Assembly (NCBI GenBank): GCA_963834725.1 | Contig: CAWICN010000001.1 | Location: 3,286,001-3,350,000, forward strand | Source of the DNA: PALSA-693 sp963834725 | Lineage (GTDB): Bacteria; Actinomycetota; Acidimicrobiia; Acidimicrobiales; Palsa-688 | Reading direction: 5' to 3' | DNA: 64,000 nucleotides | Shown: positions 16,504 through 23,948 of the stretch, in pieces | How positions within the stretch are numbered: the first letter of the stretch is position 1 | How the letters are laid out: each line of letters begins with the position of its first letter | Position numbers and translations under genes: made by a program | The notes under the pieces: model-generated | Databases searched by the model: none | What the model saw: only the letters and a program-made list of their open reading frames with translations | Told to the model about the DNA's origin: nothing

Positions 16504-16740
16504 ATGGCACAGAATGTCGCAGTTGCCGGTGGCCGCCGATTCATCGGCAGCCATCTATCTGAGGCGCTGGTGCGCCGTGGAGATCGGTGTTCGCACGCTT
16601 GTGCGCTACAACGGGCGCGGCGATGTCAGCCGTCGCGAGGACCTGCCGGACAACATCCGCAGCGAGATTGAAGGAGCGCTGGGGTATGTGCCAGGGAACC
16701 CGAAGCAGGGTACAGCGGCGGCTAGACGAGAATCGGCTGT
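16504..16740 (+). pseudogene. 5' remnant of an NAD-dependent sugar epimerase/dehydratase
   Basis: From ATG 16504 the frame reads MAQNVAVAGGRRFIGSHL and then SEALVRRGDR, the opening of extended SDR nucleotide-sugar enzymes, although the usual GATGFIG is altered to AGGRRFIG. Near 16590 the homology continues in another frame (VRTLVRYNGRGDVSRREDLP, then IRSEIEGALG). After about 70 residues it stops. One frameshift and loss of more than three quarters of the gene mark it as debris. It fits a sugar-modifying gene that once belonged to this polysaccharide locus. Confidence 0.6.
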
Positions 16741-16836
16741 GAGAGCTAGTGAAACACGTATAGGCTAGTATATCCACGATGATGCATTCCATCCGGATAC
16801 TAGTACAAATTCAACTCCGAAACACCGACTAAGACT

Positions 16837-18009
16837 ATGGGTGACTACCGAGCCCATTTGCAGAGACGACGGGTAATAGTCGGTGAGGTCATTCCGTCGC
16901 CGAGCAGGCTAAAGGCCACACTGCACCTAGTTTTTCGCTCCAGGCATTATCGGATTGCTGGCGGCCTCATCCTGCTCGCCATGGCGGTGGGGTGTAGCAG
17001 CACGAGCAAGTCGTCCAGCACCGCCACAACGACGAACCCCACACCCACTTCGACAACGGTGCCGACATCTCCTCTATTTTATTCACCCGCGAGCTTTTGG
17101 AATACTCCCATAGGCCCGAAGCCCAGTATTGATCCCAACTCTGCCGCAATGGTAGCTACGCTGGAGGCAGGGGCGAACCAGCAAAGGCCTATAGCATGGG
17201 TACGTTACTCTGTGCCTGTCTACTATGCAAACGCCGCTACAGCCAGGGTGAATGTATCGTTAAACGCCCGCTATAGCGCCGGTGCCACCGAGCTAACCAA
17301 CGTACCGATTCCATCAAATGCTAAACCGGCTGCCGGCAGCGATGCGGCAATGACCATCTTCGATACCACTACCGGCTGTGAATACGATTTCTTTCAAGCC
17401 CGTGAAAGCGCAGCTGGGAGCTGGTCGGCTAGTACTGGTAACGCCTTGGTGGGTGGCATAGGTATAGGATCAGGAACTTTTGTCTCACCCGCCAACCCGG
17501 CGCGAGGATCATCGTTCGCTCTTCCGGGCGGAGTCATTCTACCTGAAGAATTGGCAACTGGCCAGATCAATCATGCCCTGTTGTTCGCATTAGACGCAGG
17601 TGGTGTAGCCGGGGGGGGCCCGGTCCGCCCGTCGTATAACTCTGACGGCATAGCACATGGATTAGGGCTTCTACCTGAGGGGGCGCATGTTCAATTAGAC
17701 CCTTCGCTTAACTTATATTCACTAAGGCTCCGGGAGAACTGGCAGATCACAATTGCGAGAGCGATGCAAACGTATGGCATGTACCTAGGTGATAAAAGCG
17801 GGCCTAATGGTGGAATTACGCTATACGCCTTGGATCCAAAGTCTGACGCCTCTTTAGGACCGTTCGACTACCCGTGGGGTAATACTGAGTACCCGACGGT
17901 TCCGGCAGTCTTGTATCAACACCTTCGTGTTTTGGCCTTACGTCCCCAACAGTCCCAGTCTTATTCTATTGTTCAGCCACCAGGCCAGTGCGGCTCCTCC
18001 TTTCGGTAG
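16837..18009 (+). CDS. Secreted/lipoprotein of unknown function, low-GC gene
   Basis: This 390-residue protein has a basic N-terminus, then a signal segment (IAGGLILLAMAVGC) ending in a lipobox-like Cys, then a Ser/Thr-rich linker (SSTSKSSSTATTTNPTPTS). The mature part (from about residue 80) opens with SPASFWNTPIGPKPSIDPNS and is rich in Gly, Asn and aromatic residues, consistent with a beta-rich exported domain. I recognise no catalytic motif. The codon composition is clearly more AT-rich than its neighbours (many ATA, TTA and GTA codons), and the 100 bp upstream are AT-rich too, both suggesting acquisition by transfer. It could be a polysaccharide-binding or -trimming protein of this locus; that is inference from position only. 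The start could be a later codon. Confidence 0.75.
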   Translation: MGDYRAHLQRRRVIVGEVIPSPSRLKATLHLVFRSRHYRIAGGLILLAMAVGCSSTSKSSSTATTTNPTPTSTTVPTSPLFYSPASFWNTPIGPKPSIDPNSAAMVATLEAGANQQRPIAWVRYSVPVYYANAATARVNVSLNARYSAGATELTNVPIPSNAKPAAGSDAAMTIFDTTTGCEYDFFQARESAAGSWSASTGNALVGGIGIGSGTFVSPANPARGSSFALPGGVILPEELATGQINHALLFALDAGGVAGGGPVRPSYNSDGIAHGLGLLPEGAHVQLDPSLNLYSLRLRENWQITIARAMQTYGMYLGDKSGPNGGITLYALDPKSDASLGPFDYPWGNTEYPTVPAVLYQHLRVLALRPQQSQSYSIVQPPGQCGSSFR

Positions 18010-18132
18010 GATTGAATCACCCTGAATGTTTCGCCGGAGAACCAACTCGGCCGCGACCGCAGCTTCAGGCCACGCTCGCCCGGCCGTCGTCACGCCGAGG
18101 TGACTTTCGGGGCCAGCCGGGCGCCAACCAAA

Positions 18133-18154
18133 GGCATCGGTCCACGACCGATGC
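18133..18154. terminator. Hairpin between convergent genes
   Basis: GGCATCGGT (18133-18141) and ACCGATGCC (18146-18154) form a perfect 9-bp stem with a 4-base loop. A second palindrome, GGCAAAATTTTGCC, lies at 18193-18206. Both sit between the convergent lipoprotein and MBL genes. No clear U-tract follows the first, so a bidirectional terminator is only a candidate. Confidence 0.4.
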
Positions 18155-18210
18155 CGAGGCCCGTCTGGCTCGGCAAGTTCGCCAGCACGGCGGGCAAAAT
18201 TTTGCCAGGC

Positions 18211-19569
18211 CTAGGCTCTCACGTTGTTGTGCATTTCGCGCAGAAATGCGTAGGCGTTTGTGTCCTTGGGCACGTGCGCCTTGAGCGCGTAGAAGACCCG
18301 ATCATCCAGGCGGCCGAGTAGGTACGGCAGCGGAGCGCGCCGGTGGTACTCTCTCAAGTAATTGCGTACTTCGGTCCGTGTGAGTGCACGTCCGTTGTCC
18401 GCCCATTTGCCGAGGTAGGGATTCACCGCTGGGTAGAGGCCGGCTTTAGCGATCTTTCCGTGCAAGGTCGTCTTCATGAAGTTGCCGATGAAGAGATCAT
18501 CGAAAACCTCATATTCAACGGCTCTGAGCAAGGATCCACGGGGCACCTCGAACGTGACGCCACTCCTATCGCGATTAGACCACCGAACCACCCGCTCCTC
18601 GCCCCCCACGACGATGCGAAGAAAGTCGAGCTGCGCGCCGAGCAACGGGCGCTTGTCGAAGTACGCCCGCACTTGACGCCACTCCTCATGGGAGAGCGAC
18701 TGCGCCCAGTCATCGCCAAAGTCCTTGGCGTCCTTGATCGTCCTTGGTTCATCGGGAGGATCGAGGGGGATCGCCTCGTCGCGCATGAGGTCGTACGAAA
18801 TAAAGGCGGGCAGGAGTTCCCCGGCACTGTCATCGAATCCGGTTCTATACTCATCGAGTGTGGGAACGAGGGCATTTGCCCAGGCACTATCAGACCGCTG
18901 ATAACGATGCAGCGAGCTGAACGGTGCCGCGATGTTCGCTCCGAGATTCTTCATCTGGACCTCGATCGCATGCCCAATCGGCGGGCGCTTCATACCCTGG
19001 GGCTCGATGCGTTCCCCACGCTCGTCAAAAAAGTTGTTCATATCCGCGTCGCCGAACCCGTTGAGCTTCAACAGCACGACCCGCTTGTACCCCGCCGCCA
19101 TTCGCTTGATGTACCCCTGCCACACCGTGGATGGGGCGTCGTTCATGTTGATGATCAGTGTTCCGTCGATGTCAACGAGGAGGATCGAGTCCTGGTTGTA
19201 GTGCGCCAGGGTTTGCATTCGCATATTCGGCGAAAGCCCCACCCATTTTTGGTCAACCAAAACGGTAACACGAAAGCCCGACTCTTGGAGGAAGCTGGCA
19301 ATGCGATGGCCGACGTGATCGCTGATGTAAATATGCTTATCTTTGAGCTGAAGCAGCGAGTCGAAACTGAGGTGGTCCGGATGGCCGTGCGAGAGCCAAA
19401 CGTTTCCGGCGGCCTTGATCGACGCCATCTGCGCATCGGGGATCGCATGAGACAGGCTCCAGCTCCCGAAATACGCCGGCCCGGACAGCCAGGGATCAGT
19501 GACCAGGACTGGGCTCTGGTCATGGCAGATTAGGGTCGCGTTACCGACCGTCTCAAAGCCAAGTTCCAT
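18211..19569 (-). CDS. MBL-fold metal-dependent hydrolase (UlaG/NAPE-PLD/CMAH-like)
   Basis: This 452-residue protein has the metallo-beta-lactamase motif SHGHPDHLS, with His61, His63, Asp65 and His66. The N-terminus (NATLICHDQSPVLVTDPWLSG) matches UlaG-like hydrolases, a group that also includes NAPE-PLD and the MBL half of CMP-sialate hydroxylase. The C-terminal 150 residues are specific and carry no motif I know. It lies between the polysaccharide genes and an asparagine synthetase, so a role in modifying a nucleotide or lipid-linked sugar is possible, but the substrate cannot be read from the sequence. Confidence 0.8.
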   Translation of the reverse strand: MELGFETVGNATLICHDQSPVLVTDPWLSGPAYFGSWSLSHAIPDAQMASIKAAGNVWLSHGHPDHLSFDSLLQLKDKHIYISDHVGHRIASFLQESGFRVTVLVDQKWVGLSPNMRMQTLAHYNQDSILLVDIDGTLIINMNDAPSTVWQGYIKRMAAGYKRVVLLKLNGFGDADMNNFFDERGERIEPQGMKRPPIGHAIEVQMKNLGANIAAPFSSLHRYQRSDSAWANALVPTLDEYRTGFDDSAGELLPAFISYDLMRDEAIPLDPPDEPRTIKDAKDFGDDWAQSLSHEEWRQVRAYFDKRPLLGAQLDFLRIVVGGEERVVRWSNRDRSGVTFEVPRGSLLRAVEYEVFDDLFIGNFMKTTLHGKIAKAGLYPAVNPYLGKWADNGRALTRTEVRNYLREYHRRAPLPYLLGRLDDRVFYALKAHVPKDTNAYAFLREMHNNVRA

Positions 19570-19705
19570 GCATCACCCCTTGCGATTGCTGTACTCCGCA
19601 ATATGTGCCAATGATACCGCACGCCCAGAGCGGCCGTGACTGGTTTGACGCGGCGGAAGAACCGATGATTCTGCCGTTCCGTACTGGCGAGCACCCGAGG
19701 AGCGG

Positions 19706-21601
19706 TCATAGCGCCGGCGCTCCCGAGACATAGCGGTCATACCACAGCGTGAACGCAAGTACCGCCCAGATCTTCCGGCTCTGATCGCCGCGGCCCGCGG
19801 CGTGGTCGTCGATCAATCGCGTGACGCTGTCTGACCGGAAGAAACCCTGGCGACCGAGGTTCTCGGGAGAAAGGACCTCGCGCGCGTAGGGCTGGAGTTC
19901 TCCCTTCAACCAGGTGGCGAGGGGGATCGAGAAGCCGTGCTTCTTGCCATTGAGGACGGCGTCTGGAAGCAGCGACCCGGCTGCCTTGCGCAGCAAGCGC
20001 TTCCTCGCCAAACCTCGCACCTTCATCGCGGTGGGAAGCGAAAGCGCTAGCTCGGCAACGACCGGGTCGAGGATCGGGACCCGTGCCTCAAGCGAATGCG
20101 CCATGCTCGCCCGGTCCGTCTTCACCAGCATGTCGTCCACCAGAAACACCCCGAGGTCGACGTCGAGCACGCGGGCGAGATCCTCGGCTCCCTCGCTGCG
20201 CTCGTACCGGACGCGCAGTAGCTCGAGTGGATCGCATGTGCCGCGATGGTCCGCCTCGACGAGCCCGAGCCGCTCTTCCGGAGTGAACACCGTCTTCCAC
20301 ACGTAGTGCCGCTCGACATCGGACAGGTGAGCGCCGCGGACGAACCGCTTGACCTTCCAGTCCAGAGTGCTCGCTCCGCCGTTCGTGGTCGGCAGCCTGT
20401 CGACAAGTGGCCGGACGGCAGCCGCGATTCCTTTCAGCTTGGGCGCGAGCAGGTGCCCGACGTAGTAGTTGTAACCGCCGAAGAATTCGTCGCCTCCCTC
20501 GCCGGAGAGAGCGACCTTGACATTGGATCGCGCCAGCTGGGAGACGAGGTAGCTCGGTATCGCGGACGCGTCGGCGAATGGTTCGTCGAAGGTGACCGCC
20601 AACTCCGGCAACAGCTTGGCCGCGTCCGGCCGCAGGACGAGCTCGTGGTGATCGGTTCCGTAGCGCTCCGCCACGAGGCGGGCCCGCCCCCGCTCGTCGA
20701 ACCCGCGCTCCTCGAATCCGATCGTGAACGTTTTGACCCGTTCCGAGCTGGCCTCCGCGGCCAGCGCCGCGATCGTACAGGAATCAACTCCGCCTGAGAG
20801 CAGCACACCGACCGGAACGTCGGCGATCAGGTGCGCCCGCACAGAGTCGCGCAGCCGGGCCAGCAGCTCCTCGGCGAGCGTGTCCTCGTCCTCCCGCCGC
20901 AGTTCCTCCGCCGGTGTCGATTGCACCTCGGCGTAGCGCTCGATCCGCACGCCCGAGCTGCTGCCTTGCTCCCACACCAGCAGATGGCCCGGCAGCAGCT
21001 TCCGAGCCTCCCGGAAGATCGTGAGGGGTGCCGGGACGAAGCTGAAGGCGAGGTAATGGTCGAGCGCGTCGAGGTCGATCTCACGTGTGAAATCCGGTTG
21101 ACGAAGCAGCGCCTTGACTTCCGAAGCAAACGACAGGGAGTCCGGCCGGAGCCGATAATAAAGCGGCTTGATGCCGAAGCGATCCCGTGCCAGCACGAGC
21201 CGGCCTCGTCGGCGGTCCCAGAGCGCGATCCCGAACATGCCACGTAGGCGACGGACGAAGCTCGGTCCGTACTCTTCGTACAGGTGGACAAGGACCTCTG
21301 TGTCGCACTGGGTCGAGAACTGATGGCCGCCCGTGCGCTCGAGTTCGTCGCGAAGCTGGCGGTAATTGTAGATCTCGCCGTTTTGAACGACCACGACGCT
21401 GCCATCTTCGTTGCTGATCGGCTGGTCGCCGCCGGCCAGGTCGATGATCGCCAGCCGTCTGGCGGCCAGCCCCGCTCGTCCCTCGACAAACGCCCCCCCG
21501 CTGTCCGGACCGCGATGCACCAGCGTGCTATTCATCGACTCGAGAACGTCCCGCTCGACGCCGTGACCGTTGAAGGACACGATTCCGCAAATACCGCACA
21601 T
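19706..21601 (-). CDS. asnB: Asparagine synthetase (glutamine-hydrolysing)
   Basis: This 631-residue protein is full length for AsnB. Cys2 (MCGICGIVSF) is the N-terminal glutaminase nucleophile, and HRGPDSGG and the QNGEIYNY region complete that domain. The synthetase half has the PPi-loop LLSGGVDS and the GEGGDEFFGGY motif, and ends with KIWAVLAFTLWYDRY. Paralogues of this type are often found in exopolysaccharide and exosortase loci, where they are thought to amidate sugars or other acids. With the polysaccharide genes beside it, amidation of a uronic acid or similar acceptor is as likely as free asparagine synthesis. Confidence 0.9.
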   Translation of the reverse strand: MCGICGIVSFNGHGVERDVLESMNSTLVHRGPDSGGAFVEGRAGLAARRLAIIDLAGGDQPISNEDGSVVVVQNGEIYNYRQLRDELERTGGHQFSTQCDTEVLVHLYEEYGPSFVRRLRGMFGIALWDRRRGRLVLARDRFGIKPLYYRLRPDSLSFASEVKALLRQPDFTREIDLDALDHYLAFSFVPAPLTIFREARKLLPGHLLVWEQGSSSGVRIERYAEVQSTPAEELRREDEDTLAEELLARLRDSVRAHLIADVPVGVLLSGGVDSCTIAALAAEASSERVKTFTIGFEERGFDERGRARLVAERYGTDHHELVLRPDAAKLLPELAVTFDEPFADASAIPSYLVSQLARSNVKVALSGEGGDEFFGGYNYYVGHLLAPKLKGIAAAVRPLVDRLPTTNGGASTLDWKVKRFVRGAHLSDVERHYVWKTVFTPEERLGLVEADHRGTCDPLELLRVRYERSEGAEDLARVLDVDLGVFLVDDMLVKTDRASMAHSLEARVPILDPVVAELALSLPTAMKVRGLARKRLLRKAAGSLLPDAVLNGKKHGFSIPLATWLKGELQPYAREVLSPENLGRQGFFRSDSVTRLIDDHAAGRGDQSRKIWAVLAFTLWYDRYVSGAPAL

Positions 21602-21701
21602 GAGCTGTTTTCAATCCCCTCTTGAAGCTCGATCTAGTGCTGATAGGCCCCGATATCCGGCGCAGCGTCCTGATGCCGCGCCCCTTCGCCAGCATCTGAG
21701 T

Positions 21702-22325
21702 TCATTGCGGCCAACCCCGTGAGATGGCGTACGCCACCGCTTCGAGTTGTGAGTGCACGCCCAGTTTCATTAGCACGCGTTGGACATGGCTGCGGGCCGT
21801 CGCATAGGAGATGCAAAGCTCGCCTGCCAGCGCCGCAGGGCTTTGCCCGGCGACGAGATGCTGAAGTACCTCCGCTTCTCGCGCCGTAAGTTGCGCCAGG
21901 ATGCCAGAGTCGGGGGTACCTTCGTGACCCGACTGGCGATCGTCCACGACGCCGTCGACCACGACCTCCCCGGCGGCGACTCGGGTGACGACATCGACGA
22001 TCCTGTCCAGCGGGCACGACTTGGTCACGAACCCGCCTGCACCGCTGGCAAGCGCCATAGCGACTGTCGAGCGATCCGCCGTGGCGGACAAGACGACAAG
22101 CCGGGTGGGCGGAGATGCTCGAAGAAGCTCTGGCACGCTGTCGAGTCCTGAGACCCCGGGAAAGTGGAGATCAAGCAGGCAGACGTCGACGTCCTCTTGG
22201 GTCAATGTGGCCACCGCCTCCGCAGGTGACGCAGTCCGGGCCACGACCTTCCAGCCTCGAGCCTCGAGGACGAACGCCAGCGCCTCGTTGAACATCAGGT
22301 GGTCGTCGCACAAGAGGATGTTCAT
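21702..22325 (-). CDS. NarL/LuxR-family response regulator
   Basis: This 207-residue regulator has a complete receiver (Asp7/Asp8, phospho-acceptor Asp52 in LLDLHFPG, Ser80, Lys102) and a C-terminal LuxR helix-turn-helix (LTAREAEVLQHLVAG; ISYATARSHVQRVLMKLGV). The upstream gene on the same strand is a histidine kinase 15 bp away, so the two form a cognate pair transcribed from the AT-rich region near 23.1-23.4 kb. The pair closes the polysaccharide region. Confidence 0.92.
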   Translation of the reverse strand: MNILLCDDHLMFNEALAFVLEARGWKVVARTASPAEAVATLTQEDVDVCLLDLHFPGVSGLDSVPELLRASPPTRLVVLSATADRSTVAMALASGAGGFVTKSCPLDRIVDVVTRVAAGEVVVDGVVDDRQSGHEGTPDSGILAQLTAREAEVLQHLVAGQSPAALAGELCISYATARSHVQRVLMKLGVHSQLEAVAYAISRGWPQ

Positions 22326-22340
22326 TGCCGGGCGCGAGGG

Positions 22341-23090
22341 TTAACGTTCGACCGCGGTCAGTGCTGGCTCCGCGGGCAGTACCACCTGCACGCACGACCC
22401 TCCCAAAGGACTGGTCGTCACAATGACCTGTGCTTGATGGCTCTCGGCCACACGGTTGACGATCGCCAGTCCTTGCTGCGTGCGGCCCCGCGTGCCATTC
22501 TCGAAGCCGGGCCCCGAGTCGTGGACCTCTACGAATGCCTGCGTGCCACTCCTGCCCACGCGCACCTCGACCCGTCCGGAGTCGGTCGCGGCTCGGCACG
22601 CGTTGTCGAGCAGGTTGCCGATCGCTCGGCGGAGCGCCACAGGTGAGCCGAGGACCGGCGCCGGCTCCGAGTGGACGGTCAGACTGCCCCTGAACACGAT
22701 CGTCGCCCGGAGAGCGGTTGCCTCCGCTAGCTGGTCGAGTCGCAAAGCGTGCTTCCCGAGAGGGTCCTCCAGCAACTCGAGGCAAATGTCACTGGCGTAG
22801 CGCGCTTCATCGGCGATCTCCTCGAGTCGCTGGCACACCGAATCGGGCAGGCCAGGCTCGTACCGTGCCGCCTCGACGAGTGCCATGATCGCCAGCGACG
22901 GTTGGATGAGGTCGTGCGCGATCTCGCGGAGGAGACGGAGTTCCGGTTGGTCTCGCCTGCCGCTAGCGCGGCGAGCGCGTGTAATGCTCCGCGAACCGCC
23001 ATCCGAACCACCCGTGGCCTCCATCTGTGCCCCCATCCAATCCTGTGCCCCCATGCAATTCTGTGCCCCCATGCAATTCTGTGCCCCCAT
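22341..23090 (-). CDS. Soluble histidine kinase with repeat-encoded N-terminus
   Basis: This 249-residue kinase has an H-box (IAHDLIQPSLAIMALVE), an N-box (IGNLLDNACRAA) and a G-box (VHDSGPGF), and no membrane or sensor domain. The N-terminus is MGAQNC-MGAQNC-MGAQDW-MGAQME, produced by an 18-bp tandem repeat in which every unit supplies an in-frame ATG (23090, 23072, 23054, 23036). I keep the first ATG because GGGAG lies 6 bases before it. Changes in repeat number would alter the N-terminus without changing frame. It is paired with the regulator downstream. Confidence 0.85.
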   Translation of the reverse strand: MGAQNCMGAQNCMGAQDWMGAQMEATGGSDGGSRSITRARRASGRRDQPELRLLREIAHDLIQPSLAIMALVEAARYEPGLPDSVCQRLEEIADEARYASDICLELLEDPLGKHALRLDQLAEATALRATIVFRGSLTVHSEPAPVLGSPVALRRAIGNLLDNACRAATDSGRVEVRVGRSGTQAFVEVHDSGPGFENGTRGRTQQGLAIVNRVAESHQAQVIVTTSPLGGSCVQVVLPAEPALTAVER

Positions 23091-23099
23091 GCAATTCTC
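23028..23099 (-). repeat. 18-bp tandem repeat, about four copies
   Basis: Read on the plus strand, the unit is close to TGTGCCCCCATGCAATTC. It is repeated in tandem with perfect 18-bp spacing; the copy nearest the kinase body has diverged to CCATCCAATC. The array spans the start of the kinase gene and supplies four in-frame start codons. Confidence 0.9.
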
Positions 23100-23705
23100 C
23101 CAGTCTATCTGCGAGGTGTATCAAGCTGGCCGAGCTTCTCCTGTCGGTCGTCCGGCGCGCGTCGAGTTGCGCTTCGAACAAATCGGGCGCTTCGAACAAA
23201 TCGTTATATAAATACGGGTATGAAGCCGCGTTTTGACCTCATATCCTTCTGATCTGGAAACTCAAGCTATGCAATCGCGGAACAGCGATAATTCATGAGC
23301 AATCCGCTATTCATCCTTTGTTCGGCGCCATATACCTCAATCGACTGGCCACAGTCTGGTACGAAATGGAATAGACAGGCGGCACGATAGAGTCGGCGTC
23401 TGTCTTGCGCCTTTTCGCATAGAATCAGCGGATCCCAACAATTCGATTGTTTGTTCGGAACCACTCAGGCGACTGGCGTATACCGCCGCCTGCCCTGCAG
23501 CGCCCTTCACCCCTCCTCTCCTGACTTCTGTGCTACCTGGTCGGCAGGAGAGGCCCACGCGCGATCCACCGTTCCCCTTCGCCCCCGGTGTGGCCACCGA
23601 TTGCGGAAGCCTATATCAACTCATAACGTCTGGCAAGAGGCGACTCAGAATTTTGCGGCATCGCCGGTTTCGACTCCTCACGGGCCGATTCGAGCTGTGG
23701 AGCCC
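23100..23705. other. AT-rich intergenic region with short repeats
   Basis: This stretch is much more AT-rich than the surroundings and I see no gene in it. A 17-bp direct repeat, GCGCTTCGAACAAATCG, occurs at 23169-23185 and 23187-23203 (18-bp period), directly before TTATATAAATAC. AACAAT-TCG-ATTGTT at 23437-23451 is an inverted repeat. The region probably holds the promoter of the kinase/regulator pair. Confidence 0.5.
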
Positions 23706-23945
23706 GTGGTGACCGTCCGTGACCGCAATAAGAAGGCCCCTTTCGACACGACCGGGCTTTCCCACCTGACCGGCGACCTGGACCAGGTGGACAGAACCTC
23801 GCCGGTGGTCGTCAACTGGGCAGGCGGATACCGGTCGATGATCGCAGCCAGTCTGCTACGACAGTTCGAGTTCGCTGACGTATCGGATCTGATCGGCGGG
23901 TACGGAGCGTGGACCGCAGCCGGTCTGCAACTACCTGGCTGCTTC
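23706..23945 (+). pseudogene. Rhodanese-domain remnant lacking the catalytic Cys
   Basis: The plus-strand reading VVVNWAGGYRSMIAASLL, followed by FADVSDLIGGYGAW, is the C-terminal half of a rhodanese domain. The active-site loop normally reads CAGGYRS; here the Cys position is Trp. The upstream half is lost, and the frame runs on into sequence antisense to the ThDP enzyme without its own stop near the end of the domain. The remnant was probably truncated from an MBL/rhodanese-type sulfur-transfer protein. Confidence 0.6.
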
Positions 23946-23948
23946 GGA

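Noticed and set aside
18343..19533. Plus-strand open frame of 396 codons
   Set aside because: It lies wholly opposite the MBL-fold gene, which has clear catalytic residues; the plus reading has none.
23028..23099. Short tandem repeats considered as a CRISPR array
   Set aside because: Units are 18 bp and contiguous, without spacers, and part of a coding frame.
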